This document shows, piece after piece, positions 33,667-42,265 of a stretch of 61,140 bases of DNA. The stretch covers positions 31,450 through 92,589 of the forward strand of contig LUJM01000097.1 of assembly GCA_001689415.1 (NCBI GenBank). Reading direction: 5' to 3'. The DNA is from Bacteroidales bacterium M2 (GTDB lineage: Bacteria > Bacteroidota > Bacteroidia > Bacteroidales > Muribaculaceae). Each line of letters starts with the position of its first letter. Position 1 is the stretch's first letter. The notes below the pieces were generated by a model. That model saw only the letters and a list, made by a program, of their open reading frames with translations, was not told the DNA's origin and made no database searches. The translations under genes and the position numbers were made by a program.

Positions 33667-34329
33667 TTACTCTTCTTCGATAGAGTAGTTGAGGAAGTCG
33701 TTCATGGGGCGGAGCAGGGCGAGGATTTCGGCTGCTTTTTCGGGCCACGAGGGGTTGTCGAAAAATGCGCGAGTCAGTGCGTGGCAGCGGCCATATTCTG
33801 TCAGGCGGAGCAGGTCGATGTCGGGGTGGTTGCGATCGTAGCCCTTGGGTGCTGTTTTTAGCTGCGGACCCCACCATGAAGGATAGGCGGCAAGGACCTC
33901 GGGAGTCTCTACGATGCCGCGGAATTCCTCTACATTATCTATTATGGCCTTACGAACCTTCTTGAGCACTTTGGGCTCGGGGCACCACAGGCCGGCATAG
34001 AGGGCAATTTCATCGATGCCTAAATGCACATAGTAGCAAGCACCGTCGTAGTGGCGGCCTCGCGGTGAAATCAGTGCCGAGAAGTATTGCTTGTAGGGTG
34101 TCTTGTCGTGCGAAAAACGTGTGTCGCGGTATATTCGGTAGGCACAGTCTTTGGCCTCGACATGGCGGAGCGAAGGCTCGTCGACAGCGAGTGCATCGAT
34201 TATACGCTGTACTTGCGACAGCCAGTAGGCTCGAACCTGGTCGAACTCGGCTTTATGCTCGGCAAACCATGGGCGGTTGTTGTTTGCGGCGAGGCGTTCG
34301 ATGAAGTTGAAAACATCGTTCATTGTCAT
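33667..34329 (-). CDS. DUF2461 family protein
   Basis: 220 residues from MTMNDVFNFIERL; this ATG overlaps the stop of the upstream gene by 4 bases (34326-34329), preferred over the longer frame to 34344. The pattern NNRPWFAEHKAEFD, YRIYRDTRFSHDKTPYKQYF and YYVHLGIDEIALYAGLW defines DUF2461 (TIGR02453). Function not established; cytoplasmic. It is the last gene of the psd-pssA run. Confidence 0.88.
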   Translation of the reverse strand: MTMNDVFNFIERLAANNNRPWFAEHKAEFDQVRAYWLSQVQRIIDALAVDEPSLRHVEAKDCAYRIYRDTRFSHDKTPYKQYFSALISPRGRHYDGACYYVHLGIDEIALYAGLWCPEPKVLKKVRKAIIDNVEEFRGIVETPEVLAAYPSWWGPQLKTAPKGYDRNHPDIDLLRLTEYGRCHALTRAFFDNPSWPEKAAEILALLRPMNDFLNYSIEEE

Positions 34330-34655
34330 GGCAGATCCTCCCATTCGATATCACTGACCTGGTTTTCGACAGGACCGTTGGGCCTTGCGGCAGTGTTTGC
34401 CACAGAACCTTCGATTTCTGTAAATTCGATATATTCGCCGACCGAGGGGTCGATTTTTTTCTTATGGTTCTGTCGTTGGTTATGTTGCTGATTTCTGCGA
34501 GGCTCATCGTTTCCGGGCATGCCACCGGGGAATGCACCATTCATAAACTTGCGTGTCTGTCGGCGCAAAAACCAGCGAAGAAGCCAAGGGAAAGTACGCT
34601 GTACTATCCACGGCAGTACGAAAAATATAATAATGAGGATGAGGAGTATTTCCAT
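34326..34655 (-). CDS. DUF4834-type small membrane protein
   Basis: 109 residues: one N-terminal transmembrane helix (ILLILIIIFFVLPWIVQ), a basic region (RWFLRRQTRK), a polar disordered linker rich in Asn, Gln and Arg, and a conserved acidic C-terminal part (GEYIEFTEIEG, SDIEWEDLP). This matches the Bacteroidales DUF4834 family. Function unknown. It overlaps the DUF2461 gene by 4 bases. Confidence 0.82.
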   Translation of the reverse strand: MEILLILIIIFFVLPWIVQRTFPWLLRWFLRRQTRKFMNGAFPGGMPGNDEPRRNQQHNQRQNHKKKIDPSVGEYIEFTEIEGSVANTAARPNGPVENQVSDIEWEDLP

Positions 34656-34751
34656 TTCAGGGGAATATTATAAGCTTATAGGGGTAGATTATACAATAAG
34701 AATATCGGCATGCGCCAAATGACACAGCCCGAAATATAAAACAACGCGGCA

Positions 34752-35450
34752 CTACATTCTGTTGCGCCTCATCAACGAAAGCAGCAGATAAAGTAGTATG
34801 GTCCACATCAAGCCTGCAAGGCCGTACATGACCAGAAATACAATCGCAGCGACGATGATGATGTAGCGGCAGAAGTTTTCGGCAAAGTCAAGGTTTTTGA
34901 ATTTGAGCGAAAACATCTTGAACCTCGCTGTCATTGCCAGCGACACAGCTACAATCAGTATCGCTATTACAGGCCAGCCGGGGTAGTAATATGTGTTGAT
35001 CCAGCCATATGCGCCAATCCAGAAAATAGCGTTTGCCGGTATTGGTAGGCCTCGGAATACGGTAGTTTGTTCGGTGTCGTTGTTGAACTTGGCCAGACGC
35101 AGAGCACCGCATACCGGAATCATCAGGGTGATGAAACAAGCCCATATCGGACTGCCGGCATCGGCCATTGTGTTGAGCATCAGCATAGCCGGTGCCACGC
35201 CGAAGCTCACCATATCGCTGAGTGAGTCGAGATCCTTGCCAAGATCTGAATATGCATTCAGAGCGCGAGCCATTGCGCCGTCGAAGAAGTCGAATACAGC
35301 AGCTGCGGCAATAGCGATCATGCACCAAACGGCACCCTCGAAGGGGCCGAAGACGGTGCGGAGATTAAAGGCCATGAAGATGGCAACGCAACCGCTCATG
35401 AGGTTCATGGCCGTGATTGCGTCGGGTATGTATCGTTTTATGTTAGGCAT
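34752..35450 (-). CDS. pssA: CDP-diacylglycerol-serine O-phosphatidyltransferase
   Basis: 232 residues with about seven hydrophobic segments. The CDP-alcohol phosphotransferase motif lies in DFFDGAMARALNAYSDLGKD and continues LDSLSDMVSFG, giving the DGxxAR...G...D...D pattern. It makes phosphatidylserine at the inner membrane. The start lies inside the end of psd (8-base overlap), so the pair is coupled. Confidence 0.95.
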   Translation of the reverse strand: MPNIKRYIPDAITAMNLMSGCVAIFMAFNLRTVFGPFEGAVWCMIAIAAAAVFDFFDGAMARALNAYSDLGKDLDSLSDMVSFGVAPAMLMLNTMADAGSPIWACFITLMIPVCGALRLAKFNNDTEQTTVFRGLPIPANAIFWIGAYGWINTYYYPGWPVIAILIVAVSLAMTARFKMFSLKFKNLDFAENFCRYIIIVAAIVFLVMYGLAGLMWTILLYLLLSLMRRNRM

Positions 35451-36129
35451 TTTTGTTTGGTTGCAGGCGGGCTACCTCGGTGATGCCGCCGGTTGTTTTG
35501 TCACCGATTTTCACATATATCTCGGTGCCAAGAGGCAGGAACAGGTCGACTCGCGAACCGAATTTAATAAAGCCCATATGGTCTTCGATCGAGGCCTCGT
35601 CGCCTTTCTGCGCGTATGTCACGATTCTTCGAGCCATAGCACCGGCAATCTGCCTCATCACGATTGTCTGACCGTCGGGAGTTTCGATAGCCACAGTCGA
35701 TCGTTCGTTTTCGGTGCTCGACTTTGGCAGGTATGCCGCCATGAAGCGGCCATTGTGGTGCTTGACATATGTCACCTTGCCGTCGACAGGAAACCAGTTG
35801 GCATGAACGTTGAGCACGCTCATAAATACCGAAAGCTGAATGCATCGGCCGTGAAGGACTTCGTTTTCAACAGTTTCTTCGAGGGCAACCACAGTGCCGT
35901 CGGCCGAAGAAACCACAACATCCTTGCGGTCGCCCCGGAAAATACGGCGAGGCGATCTGAAGAAATTTACTACCAGAAGATAAAAAACAGCGCATATGGC
36001 TGTAACGGCGATAGCCCAGGCCATAGGCCTAACCCATAACCAAAATGGTAGGCAGATAACCGACAATGCCGCAAAGAGCATTATCAGCAGTCCTGTGCCT
36101 TCATGATGGATTTTTACGCGCATGTTCAT
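35443..36129 (-). CDS. psd: Phosphatidylserine decarboxylase
   Basis: 228 residues, the short archaeal/Bacteroidota-type proenzyme. Two hydrophobic segments at the start (LLIMLFAALSVICLPF, MAWAIAVTAICAVFYLL) precede the catalytic part. The self-cleavage site is Gly-Ser in FIKFGSRVDLFLP, with Ser192 becoming the pyruvoyl group. SVFMSVLNVHANWFPVDG contains the family histidine. It converts PS to phosphatidylethanolamine. A start two codons later (MRVKIHHEG) is equally possible. Confidence 0.93.
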   Translation of the reverse strand: MNMRVKIHHEGTGLLIMLFAALSVICLPFWLWVRPMAWAIAVTAICAVFYLLVVNFFRSPRRIFRGDRKDVVVSSADGTVVALEETVENEVLHGRCIQLSVFMSVLNVHANWFPVDGKVTYVKHHNGRFMAAYLPKSSTENERSTVAIETPDGQTIVMRQIAGAMARRIVTYAQKGDEASIEDHMGFIKFGSRVDLFLPLGTEIYVKIGDKTTGGITEVARLQPNKNA

Positions 36130-36152
36130 TTAATGGAGTTTTCAACGTTTCG

Positions 36153-36160
36153 CAAAATTA
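36153..36160 (-). promoter_or_regulatory. -7 element (TAATTTTG) for psd
   Basis: TAATTTTG on the minus strand, 23 bases before the psd start. No good -33 partner. Confidence 0.4.
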
Positions 36161-36286
36161 CTAAATATTTTTCATACCCGCGAAGAATGTCGAAAAAAAA
36201 TTGCTAAAAAGACAAAAAGGATAAAGAAAAAATAAGGAGAGCAAAAAAATCCGCCTTTTGATGTTTTCAGATTGGCCAAAAATTCG

Positions 36287-36294
36287 TAACTTTG
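36287..36294 (+). promoter_or_regulatory. -7 element (TAACTTTG) for guaB
   Basis: TAACTTTG stands 29 bases before the guaB ATG. The nearest TTTG (36257-36260) is 26 bases upstream, wider than usual, so the -33 is uncertain. Confidence 0.5.
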
Positions 36295-36323
36295 CGTGCA
36301 ATTTACAACAATCGTTTTAATCT

Positions 36324-37799
36324 ATGTCGTTTATTGCTGATAGAGTGAAGATGGACGGTCTTACGTTCGACGATGTACTCCTTATCCCCGCTTTTTCTGA
36401 TGTACTTCCACGCGAAGTAAACCTTAGCACGCGCTTTTCGCGCAACATAACGCTCAACGTTCCTATCGTTTCGGCGGCTATGGATACTGTCACAGAGAGC
36501 CAGCTTGCCATTGCCATTGCCCGCGAAGGTGGTTTGGGCGTTATCCATAAAAATATGTCGATTGAGGAGCAGGCGCGTCAGGTGCATGCTGTCAAGCGTG
36601 CCGAAAACGGCATGATTTACGATCCTGTCACCATCCTCGAAGGCTCTACTGTGGCCGATGCGCTGCGCATGATGAGCGAATATCACATCGGCGGTATTCC
36701 TGTAGTAGACAAGGCCGGTAAGCTGGTAGGTATCGTAACCAACCGTGACCTGCGTTTCGAGCGCGACAAGAGCCGCCGCATCGATGATGTGATGACCCGC
36801 GACAACCTTGTTACAGCATCGTTCGGCACGACCCTCGAGCAGGCTGCCGACATCCTCCAGAACCATAAAATCGAGAAGCTGCCCGTTGTTGATAACGACG
36901 GCAAGCTCATCGGCCTTATTACCTATAAAGATATAACCAAAGCGAAGGACAAACCCGCAGCCTGCAAGGATTCGCGCGGCCGCCTGCGTGTTGCTGCCGG
37001 TATCGGCGTAACTCCCGATTCGATGCTCCGTGCCGAGGCTCTCGTTGGAGCCGGTGTCGACGCTATCGTTATCGACACTGCCCACGGTCACTCGAAAGGC
37101 GTAGTAGGCATCCTCCGCGAGGTTAAGAAAGCATTCCCCCATATTGATGTAGTCGTTGGTAATATCGCTACCGGCGATGCTGCCCGTTACCTTGCCGATA
37201 ACGGAGCCGACGGTGTCAAGGTTGGTATCGGCCCGGGCTCGATTTGCACCACCCGCGTGATTGCCGGTGTTGGCGTGCCCCAGCTCTCTGCCGTATATGA
37301 TGTAGCCAAGGCCCTCGAAAGCTACGATATACCCCTCATCGCCGACGGCGGTATCCGCTACTCGGGTGATATTGTCAAGGCCCTTGCTGCCGGTGGTCAC
37401 TCAGTGATGCTTGGCGGTATGCTTGCCGGTGTAGAGGAATCTCCCGGCGACACCATTATCTTCAATGGCCGTAAGTATAAGACCTATCGTGGCATGGGCT
37501 CGCTCGAAGCTATGGAGCGCGGCTCGAAAGACCGCTACTTCCAGGGCAACGAGACCGATGTGAAAAAACTCGTTCCCGAAGGCATCGCTGCCCGCGTGCC
37601 CTACAAGGGTTCGCTCTACGAGGTAGTATACCAGATGCTTGGCGGTCTCCGCTCGGGTATGGGCTACTGCGGCGCACACAATATCGATGAACTGCATCAG
37701 GCCAAGTTTACCCGCATCACCAATGCCGGTGTAGCCGAGAGCCATCCCCACGATGTAGCTATCACTGCCGAGGCTCCCAACTACAGCCAGAGCATGTGA
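36324..37799 (+). CDS. guaB: Inosine-5'-monophosphate dehydrogenase
   Basis: 491 residues. TIM-barrel start LTFDDVLLIPAFSDVLP, two CBS domains between roughly 95 and 215, the catalytic cysteine loop GPGSICTTRVIAGVGVPQ, and the flap GMGSLEAMERGSKDRYFQ. It oxidises IMP to XMP, the committed step to GTP. Single gene with its own promoter and terminator. Confidence 0.97.
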   Translation: MSFIADRVKMDGLTFDDVLLIPAFSDVLPREVNLSTRFSRNITLNVPIVSAAMDTVTESQLAIAIAREGGLGVIHKNMSIEEQARQVHAVKRAENGMIYDPVTILEGSTVADALRMMSEYHIGGIPVVDKAGKLVGIVTNRDLRFERDKSRRIDDVMTRDNLVTASFGTTLEQAADILQNHKIEKLPVVDNDGKLIGLITYKDITKAKDKPAACKDSRGRLRVAAGIGVTPDSMLRAEALVGAGVDAIVIDTAHGHSKGVVGILREVKKAFPHIDVVVGNIATGDAARYLADNGADGVKVGIGPGSICTTRVIAGVGVPQLSAVYDVAKALESYDIPLIADGGIRYSGDIVKALAAGGHSVMLGGMLAGVEESPGDTIIFNGRKYKTYRGMGSLEAMERGSKDRYFQGNETDVKKLVPEGIAARVPYKGSLYEVVYQMLGGLRSGMGYCGAHNIDELHQAKFTRITNAGVAESHPHDVAITAEAPNYSQSM

Positions 37800-37837
37800 T
37801 CGATGAACTGTATTCTATGAATTTCTCTTTAGATAAT

Positions 37838-37870
37838 AGCGGTGGTGCATCTGCATCACCGCTTTTTTTT
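37838..37870 (+). terminator. Terminator of guaB
   Basis: AGCGGTGGTGCA pairs with TGCATCACCGCT, directly followed by a run of eight T. Confidence 0.9.
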
Positions 37871-37990
37871 AACTGATACACAATAATACTATATTATCGG
37901 CGTTTAAAATAAGTATGCATATGCATATTGAATAAGTCTACACCATGTAGAAACCAATAAAGAATATTTCAAATAATCGATAAAGCAAAG

Positions 37991-39928
37991 ATGAAAAGAC
38001 ATCTGATAGCCCTTGCCCTCGCATCGGCCATTTTGCCGGTTTCGGCGCAGCTCAACCCTGACGACGTGCTGATGACTGTCGACGGTCGTCCGGTAACGGT
38101 GGGTGAATTCGAGTATCTCTACAACAAGAATAAATCGCAGCAGACCACGCCTCAGAGTTTCGACCAGTATCTCAAAATGTTTGAGAACTACAAACTCAAA
38201 GTCGTAGATGCCGAGCATATGGGCCTTGACAAGACCCCGGCCTTCGAGAGCGAGTTTACAAAATTCCGCGATGATTTGGCCAGCCCATATCTTCGCGACC
38301 AGGCTACCGAGGATGCCCTTGTACAGGAAGCTTACAACCACCGCAAAACCGATGTGTTGGTAAGCCACGTCATGCTTTACAACGAACCTCAAAACGAGGC
38401 GAAACTCGACTCAATCCGCACCGATATACTCAGTGGCAAAATCACATTCGAGGCCGCTGCTAATGAATTCTCGATCGACCGTGGTTCAAACACCAAGGGT
38501 GGCCGCATGGGCTATGTGGTGCCCGACCGTTTCCCCTGGGCATTTGAAAAAGTTGCCTACGAAACCAAGGTAGGCGAGATTTCGCCCGTTATCAATTCCG
38601 GCATGGGTTATCACATCATCCGAGTAGAGAGTGTGACCCCGGCACAGGGCGATGTTGATGCAAGCCACATCCTCTTGATGACCCGCGACCTCGACGATAA
38701 TGCAAAGGCTGCAGCCAAGGAGCGTATCGACTCAATCTATACAGCCCTTTTGGCAGGTGCTGACTTTGCAGAACTTGCCAAAAAATTATCTCAGGACCCC
38801 GGTTCGGCAAGCCGTGGTGGTTCGCTCGGTCGTTTCAGCCACGGTATGATGGTGGCAGAGTTCGACAGTGCCGCTTACGCTACGCCCGAAGGTCAGATTT
38901 CGAAGCCCTTTGCCACCGCATTCGGCTACCATATCGTAAAGACCAACAAGCACTTCGGTATCAACCCTCTCGATGATGAACTGCGCAAAGCTATCATCAA
39001 CCGCATGAGCGGTGACGAACGCGCACGCCAGCCCGAGCTTGCCGCGCTTGAAAAACTTAAAGTGGAGTATGGCGCAAAATTCGACAATAACACATTCGAC
39101 AAGGTTAAGTCGATGATTGCCGCGAACGCCGGTGTATGCGACTCGGCTGTAGAGGCTCGTCTGATTGCGATGAACGATGTAGTGGCATCGTTCAATCACG
39201 GAAAAGTGACAGTTCGCGATGCTATGGCTTACGTGCCTATGCCCCTTGGCATGTCGGCCGATGCTTTTGTTGTAAACCTCCGCGAAGCTGCCACCAATGC
39301 ACTCAATGCCGCAGTGCTCGACTATGCCCGCGAGGAACTTGCCAAGACAACCCCCGAATATAGGAACCTTGTAAACGAATATCGCGACGGTATACTTCTC
39401 TATGAGATTTCAAACCAGAAAGTATGGGACAAGGCTGCAAAAGACAAGGCCGGTCTCGATGCTTACTTCGAAGCCAACAAGTCGAAATATACTTGGGACA
39501 AACCCAAGTTCAAGAGCTATGTGTTCTTTGCCAAGAACGACTCTGTGCTGAATCTTGCATTGCCCTATGCGGAAACTCTCGACACTACCGACCCTGCAAA
39601 GTTTACACAGGAAATGCGCAAGCGTTTTGGCCGTGATGTCAAGGTAGAGCGCGTAATCGCTGCCGAAGGTGAGAATGCCGTGACCGATTACCTCGGATTC
39701 AACGGCAGCAAGGAAGCTGCAGACAAACAGTCGAAGTGGAATTCATATGCCGCATGGCGTGGCCGCGTGCTGTCGCAGCCCGAAGAAGCATCTGATGTTC
39801 GCGGTGCTGCTGTCACCGACTATCAGGCATATCTCGAATCGCAATGGCTCAAGGAACTTCACAAGAAATACAAAGTGAAGATTAATAAGAAAGTGCTCAA
39901 AAAACTTCAGAAACAAGAAGCTGAATAA
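37991..39928 (+). CDS. Periplasmic peptidylprolyl isomerase with two parvulin domains
   Basis: 645 residues with a signal peptide ending at PVSAQ. A SurA-like N-terminal helical part (to about residue 110) is followed by two parvulin domains: SHVMLYNEP...FSIDRGSNTKGGRMGYV and SHILLMTRD...LSQDPGSASRGGSLGRF. A long helical C-terminal half ends in a lysine-rich stretch. This is the Bacteroidota SurA/PpiD-like chaperone that handles outer-membrane proteins. A second, smaller relative is encoded after the terminator at 39954-40002. Confidence 0.9.
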   Translation: MKRHLIALALASAILPVSAQLNPDDVLMTVDGRPVTVGEFEYLYNKNKSQQTTPQSFDQYLKMFENYKLKVVDAEHMGLDKTPAFESEFTKFRDDLASPYLRDQATEDALVQEAYNHRKTDVLVSHVMLYNEPQNEAKLDSIRTDILSGKITFEAAANEFSIDRGSNTKGGRMGYVVPDRFPWAFEKVAYETKVGEISPVINSGMGYHIIRVESVTPAQGDVDASHILLMTRDLDDNAKAAAKERIDSIYTALLAGADFAELAKKLSQDPGSASRGGSLGRFSHGMMVAEFDSAAYATPEGQISKPFATAFGYHIVKTNKHFGINPLDDELRKAIINRMSGDERARQPELAALEKLKVEYGAKFDNNTFDKVKSMIAANAGVCDSAVEARLIAMNDVVASFNHGKVTVRDAMAYVPMPLGMSADAFVVNLREAATNALNAAVLDYAREELAKTTPEYRNLVNEYRDGILLYEISNQKVWDKAAKDKAGLDAYFEANKSKYTWDKPKFKSYVFFAKNDSVLNLALPYAETLDTTDPAKFTQEMRKRFGRDVKVERVIAAEGENAVTDYLGFNGSKEAADKQSKWNSYAAWRGRVLSQPEEASDVRGAAVTDYQAYLESQWLKELHKKYKVKINKKVLKKLQKQEAE

Positions 39929-39953
39929 AACCGGCAGAGACCGGTAAGATACC

Positions 39954-40002
39954 AAGCCCTTCCGACAGGCCAACCTTAAAACTGGTTGGGTCGGAAGGGC
40001 TT
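39954..40002 (+). terminator. Two-tier terminator hairpin after the parvulin gene
   Basis: AAGCCCTTCCGAC (39954-39966) pairs with GTCGGAAGGGCTT (39990-40002), and inside it CCAACC (39970-39975) pairs with GGTTGG (39984-39989). There is no strong T-run, but the stem is very stable. Confidence 0.7.
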
Positions 40003-40009
40003 CGATTAT

Positions 40010-40039
40010 TTGCTGTTACAGCTTTTTTTTGTATCTTCG
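40010..40039 (+). promoter_or_regulatory. Promoter of the SurA-like lipoprotein gene
   Basis: TTG (40010-40012), a 19-base spacer and TATCTTCG (40032-40039), one base off the TAnnTTTG consensus, lie just before the ATG at 40044. Confidence 0.5.
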
Positions 40040-40043
40040 CGAT

Positions 40044-40898
40044 ATGAAACGGGTTTTGTATGCAATGCTGCTGTCTGTCGTAGCCGTGAGCGGCTGTGGG
40101 GGCGGAGAAGAAAAAATACCTCAAAATGCACTTGCTCGAGTGGGCGACGAAGCCCTTGTCGCCGACGAGTTGCGGGCAGCCATGCCCTCGGGTCTTAGCC
40201 CTGAGGACAGCACCATTTTTGCCAAGGCGTATATACGCAACTGGATAAACACACGCCTTGTAGAGCGTGTTGCGGCAAGCGAGGTAGATATGGCCCAGAT
40301 CGACCGTCTTACGCGGGAATATCGCGACGAGTTGATAATGAGTCAGTACCGTCGTGCTATGGCCCGTCAGGCTCAGGACGGCGAATTTGCCGAAGATTCC
40401 CTGAGGGCGTACTACGAAGAGCATAAAGACGATTTCAAACTTGAGCGCCCTATGGTCAAGGGTGTATATCTCAAGCTGCCTGATGATGCGCCCAAGTTAA
40501 AGCAGATACGCCGTCTCTACCGTTCGGACAGTCCGGGCGATATCGATAAACTTGAGAAAGCGGCAATCGGAACGGCGATACATTACGATTACTTCCGAGA
40601 TTCGTGGATTGACTGGGAGCAGATTGAAAACCGTATACCGGTGGAGTTTTCACAGGGCGATGCCGCCGAGATAGCCCGGCGCCATTATCTCGAAGCCGAG
40701 GCCCAGGGATTTGTATATCTGCTGTGTGTGAGCGAGTTCCTGCCAGCCGGGGCGGTGATGCCCTACGAGGCAGCGCGTAGCATAGTTCGCGACCGTCTGC
40801 TCAACCAGCGGCGGCGTACGTATGACGTGCGTCTGCTTAACGACCTATATCAGCGTGCGCTTGACGACGGTACTCTTGTGATTGACAGTAAGAATTAG
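40044..40898 (+). CDS. SurA-like lipoprotein without a recognisable parvulin domain
   Basis: 284 residues from MKRVLYAMLLSVVAVSGCGG; the lipobox VSGC places the lipidated cysteine at about residue 18. The longer frame from 40029 begins inside the -7 element. NALARVGDEALVADEL and the helical segment to about 140 match the SurA/PpiD N-terminal chaperone part; the rotamase domain expected after DDFKLERPMVKGVYL is short and lacks the usual GG-LG motif. It probably acts as a chaperone for envelope proteins. Followed 8 bases later by the hemerythrin-LuxR gene. Confidence 0.75.
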   Translation: MKRVLYAMLLSVVAVSGCGGGEEKIPQNALARVGDEALVADELRAAMPSGLSPEDSTIFAKAYIRNWINTRLVERVAASEVDMAQIDRLTREYRDELIMSQYRRAMARQAQDGEFAEDSLRAYYEEHKDDFKLERPMVKGVYLKLPDDAPKLKQIRRLYRSDSPGDIDKLEKAAIGTAIHYDYFRDSWIDWEQIENRIPVEFSQGDAAEIARRHYLEAEAQGFVYLLCVSEFLPAGAVMPYEAARSIVRDRLLNQRRRTYDVRLLNDLYQRALDDGTLVIDSKN

Positions 40899-40906
40899 CC
40901 TTCAAT

Positions 40907-41851
40907 ATGTTACCTATCAATATACCATATACGCAGAGTCTTAAGCTGCGTGATATTATTGCCGACAACAGCCTGCTGCTAATGGCAATAAGCCGCTTCG
41001 GATTGCCTTTGCGACTTGCCAATCAGTCGGTTGGCGAGGTGTGCGGTTCGGCGGGTGTTGATACTGCCACTTTTCTTGCCGTGGCAAATATGATCAGTGG
41101 CAAGCCTTTCGACGGCGATGCCGTGAGGCTCGACAGTCTGGTGGCATATCTGAGGCGGGCACACAGTTATTTCCTCGATTTCTTCCTGCCTTCGATTCGG
41201 CGAAAATTCATTATAGCGGTTGATTTCTCGAAATCCAATGATGTGGCCCAGAGTATATTGCGTTTCTTTGACGAATATGTCGGCGAGGTGCGAAGGCATA
41301 TGGACTATGAAAATGAAACGCTCTTTGAGTATATCGACTGCCTCTTGTCGGGTCGCCCGGTTTCGGCTGATTACAATATCGAGGTCTTCGCGTCGCACCA
41401 CAATGCCATATCCGACCGCCTCGACCGCCTCAAAGATGTGTTGATACGCTATTGTCCTGAAGGAAATGCCGATATCATCAACTCGGTGCTTTTCGATATC
41501 ATCAGTTGCGAGGCCGATCTCGAGAGCCACTGCCAGGTCGAGGACCGCTTGCTCGTTCCCGCCGTGGCTCGTGCGGAAGTGTCGGCAATACGCACATCGA
41601 CAGCATCTGCCGGTCGCCAGAGCACACTTGCTTCGGGCGTAGAACTTGGCAAACGCGAAAAAGAAATCGTGGCATTTATAGCTCAAGGCTTGAGCAACAA
41701 GGAGATAGCATCGCGGTTGTGCATATCGGTGCATACAGTTACCACTCACCGCCGCAATATCTGCCAGAAACTCGAGATACACTCGCCGGCGGGGCTTACT
41801 GTATACGCTATCCTCAACAATATTATCGATCCTTCCGAAGTCGAGCTTTGA
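40907..41851 (+). CDS. Hemerythrin-domain transcriptional regulator with LuxR helix-turn-helix
   Basis: 314 residues in three parts. Residues 10-60 resemble the ScdA/RIC N-terminal domain (SLKLRDIIADNSLLLMAISR) but lack its usual paired cysteines. Residues 75-220 form a four-helix hemerythrin-like domain with candidate di-iron ligands His86, His131 and Glu135 (HMDYE), His164/165 and His208 and Glu212 (HCQVE). Residues 246-310 are a LuxR-type helix-turn-helix (LGKREKEIVAFIAQGLSNKE, VHTVTTHRRNICQKL). It should sense oxygen, nitric oxide or iron and bind DNA. The gene's end overlaps the convergent VanZ-like gene by 29 bases. Confidence 0.85.
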   Translation: MLPINIPYTQSLKLRDIIADNSLLLMAISRFGLPLRLANQSVGEVCGSAGVDTATFLAVANMISGKPFDGDAVRLDSLVAYLRRAHSYFLDFFLPSIRRKFIIAVDFSKSNDVAQSILRFFDEYVGEVRRHMDYENETLFEYIDCLLSGRPVSADYNIEVFASHHNAISDRLDRLKDVLIRYCPEGNADIINSVLFDIISCEADLESHCQVEDRLLVPAVARAEVSAIRTSTASAGRQSTLASGVELGKREKEIVAFIAQGLSNKEIASRLCISVHTVTTHRRNICQKLEIHSPAGLTVYAILNNIIDPSEVEL

Positions 41852-42230
41852 GGCAACGGGCTATTGCCGGTGGAGCGGCAAAATAGGCCACAAGCGCCCC
41901 GACGGTATCGGCAAGGAAATCGTACCAGTCGGCACCTCGCCCGAGTTGCATGGCATCCTGAAGCAATTCGATGCCGCCTCCGACGAGGGTCGACGCTATT
42001 GCAAACGCGGCCATTGTGCGAGGCGACGGTTTGGGGATATTGTGCGACCGCGAGTAGTCGAAAGCCAAAGCTCCGGCAAGTCCGCCAAACATTATGGCAT
42101 GTATCAGTTTGTCGATATGGGGTATAAGTGGCAGGTCGTCGACTCCGGCAGGGTCAGGGAATAATGTGGCATATAATATCACAGCCACAACTATCATCGT
42201 AGGCCAGTAAGAGAAGAAAAATCGCTTCAT
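41823..42230 (-). CDS. VanZ-like membrane protein
   Basis: 135 residues from MKRFFFSYWPTMIVV; an in-frame start 28 codons upstream has an unrelated basic N-terminus. Three or four transmembrane helices, with LFPDPAGVDDLPLIPHIDKL and HAIMFGGLAGALAFDY, then GGGIELLQDAMQLGRGADWY and FLADTVGALVAY, are VanZ-family features. Function in Bacteroidota unknown. It overlaps the 3' end of the hemerythrin-LuxR gene by 29 bases. Confidence 0.85.
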   Translation of the reverse strand: MKRFFFSYWPTMIVVAVILYATLFPDPAGVDDLPLIPHIDKLIHAIMFGGLAGALAFDYSRSHNIPKPSPRTMAAFAIASTLVGGGIELLQDAMQLGRGADWYDFLADTVGALVAYFAAPPAIARCLKARLRKDR

Positions 42231-42265
42231 GTCGCTGTGTGTTTGACTAAGTTGTGTACGGAAAT

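Noticed and set aside
37916..37931. TATGCATATGCATAT palindrome upstream of the parvulin gene
   Set aside because: Short AT-rich alternating sequence; a palindrome of this kind is expected by chance and no second copy is near.
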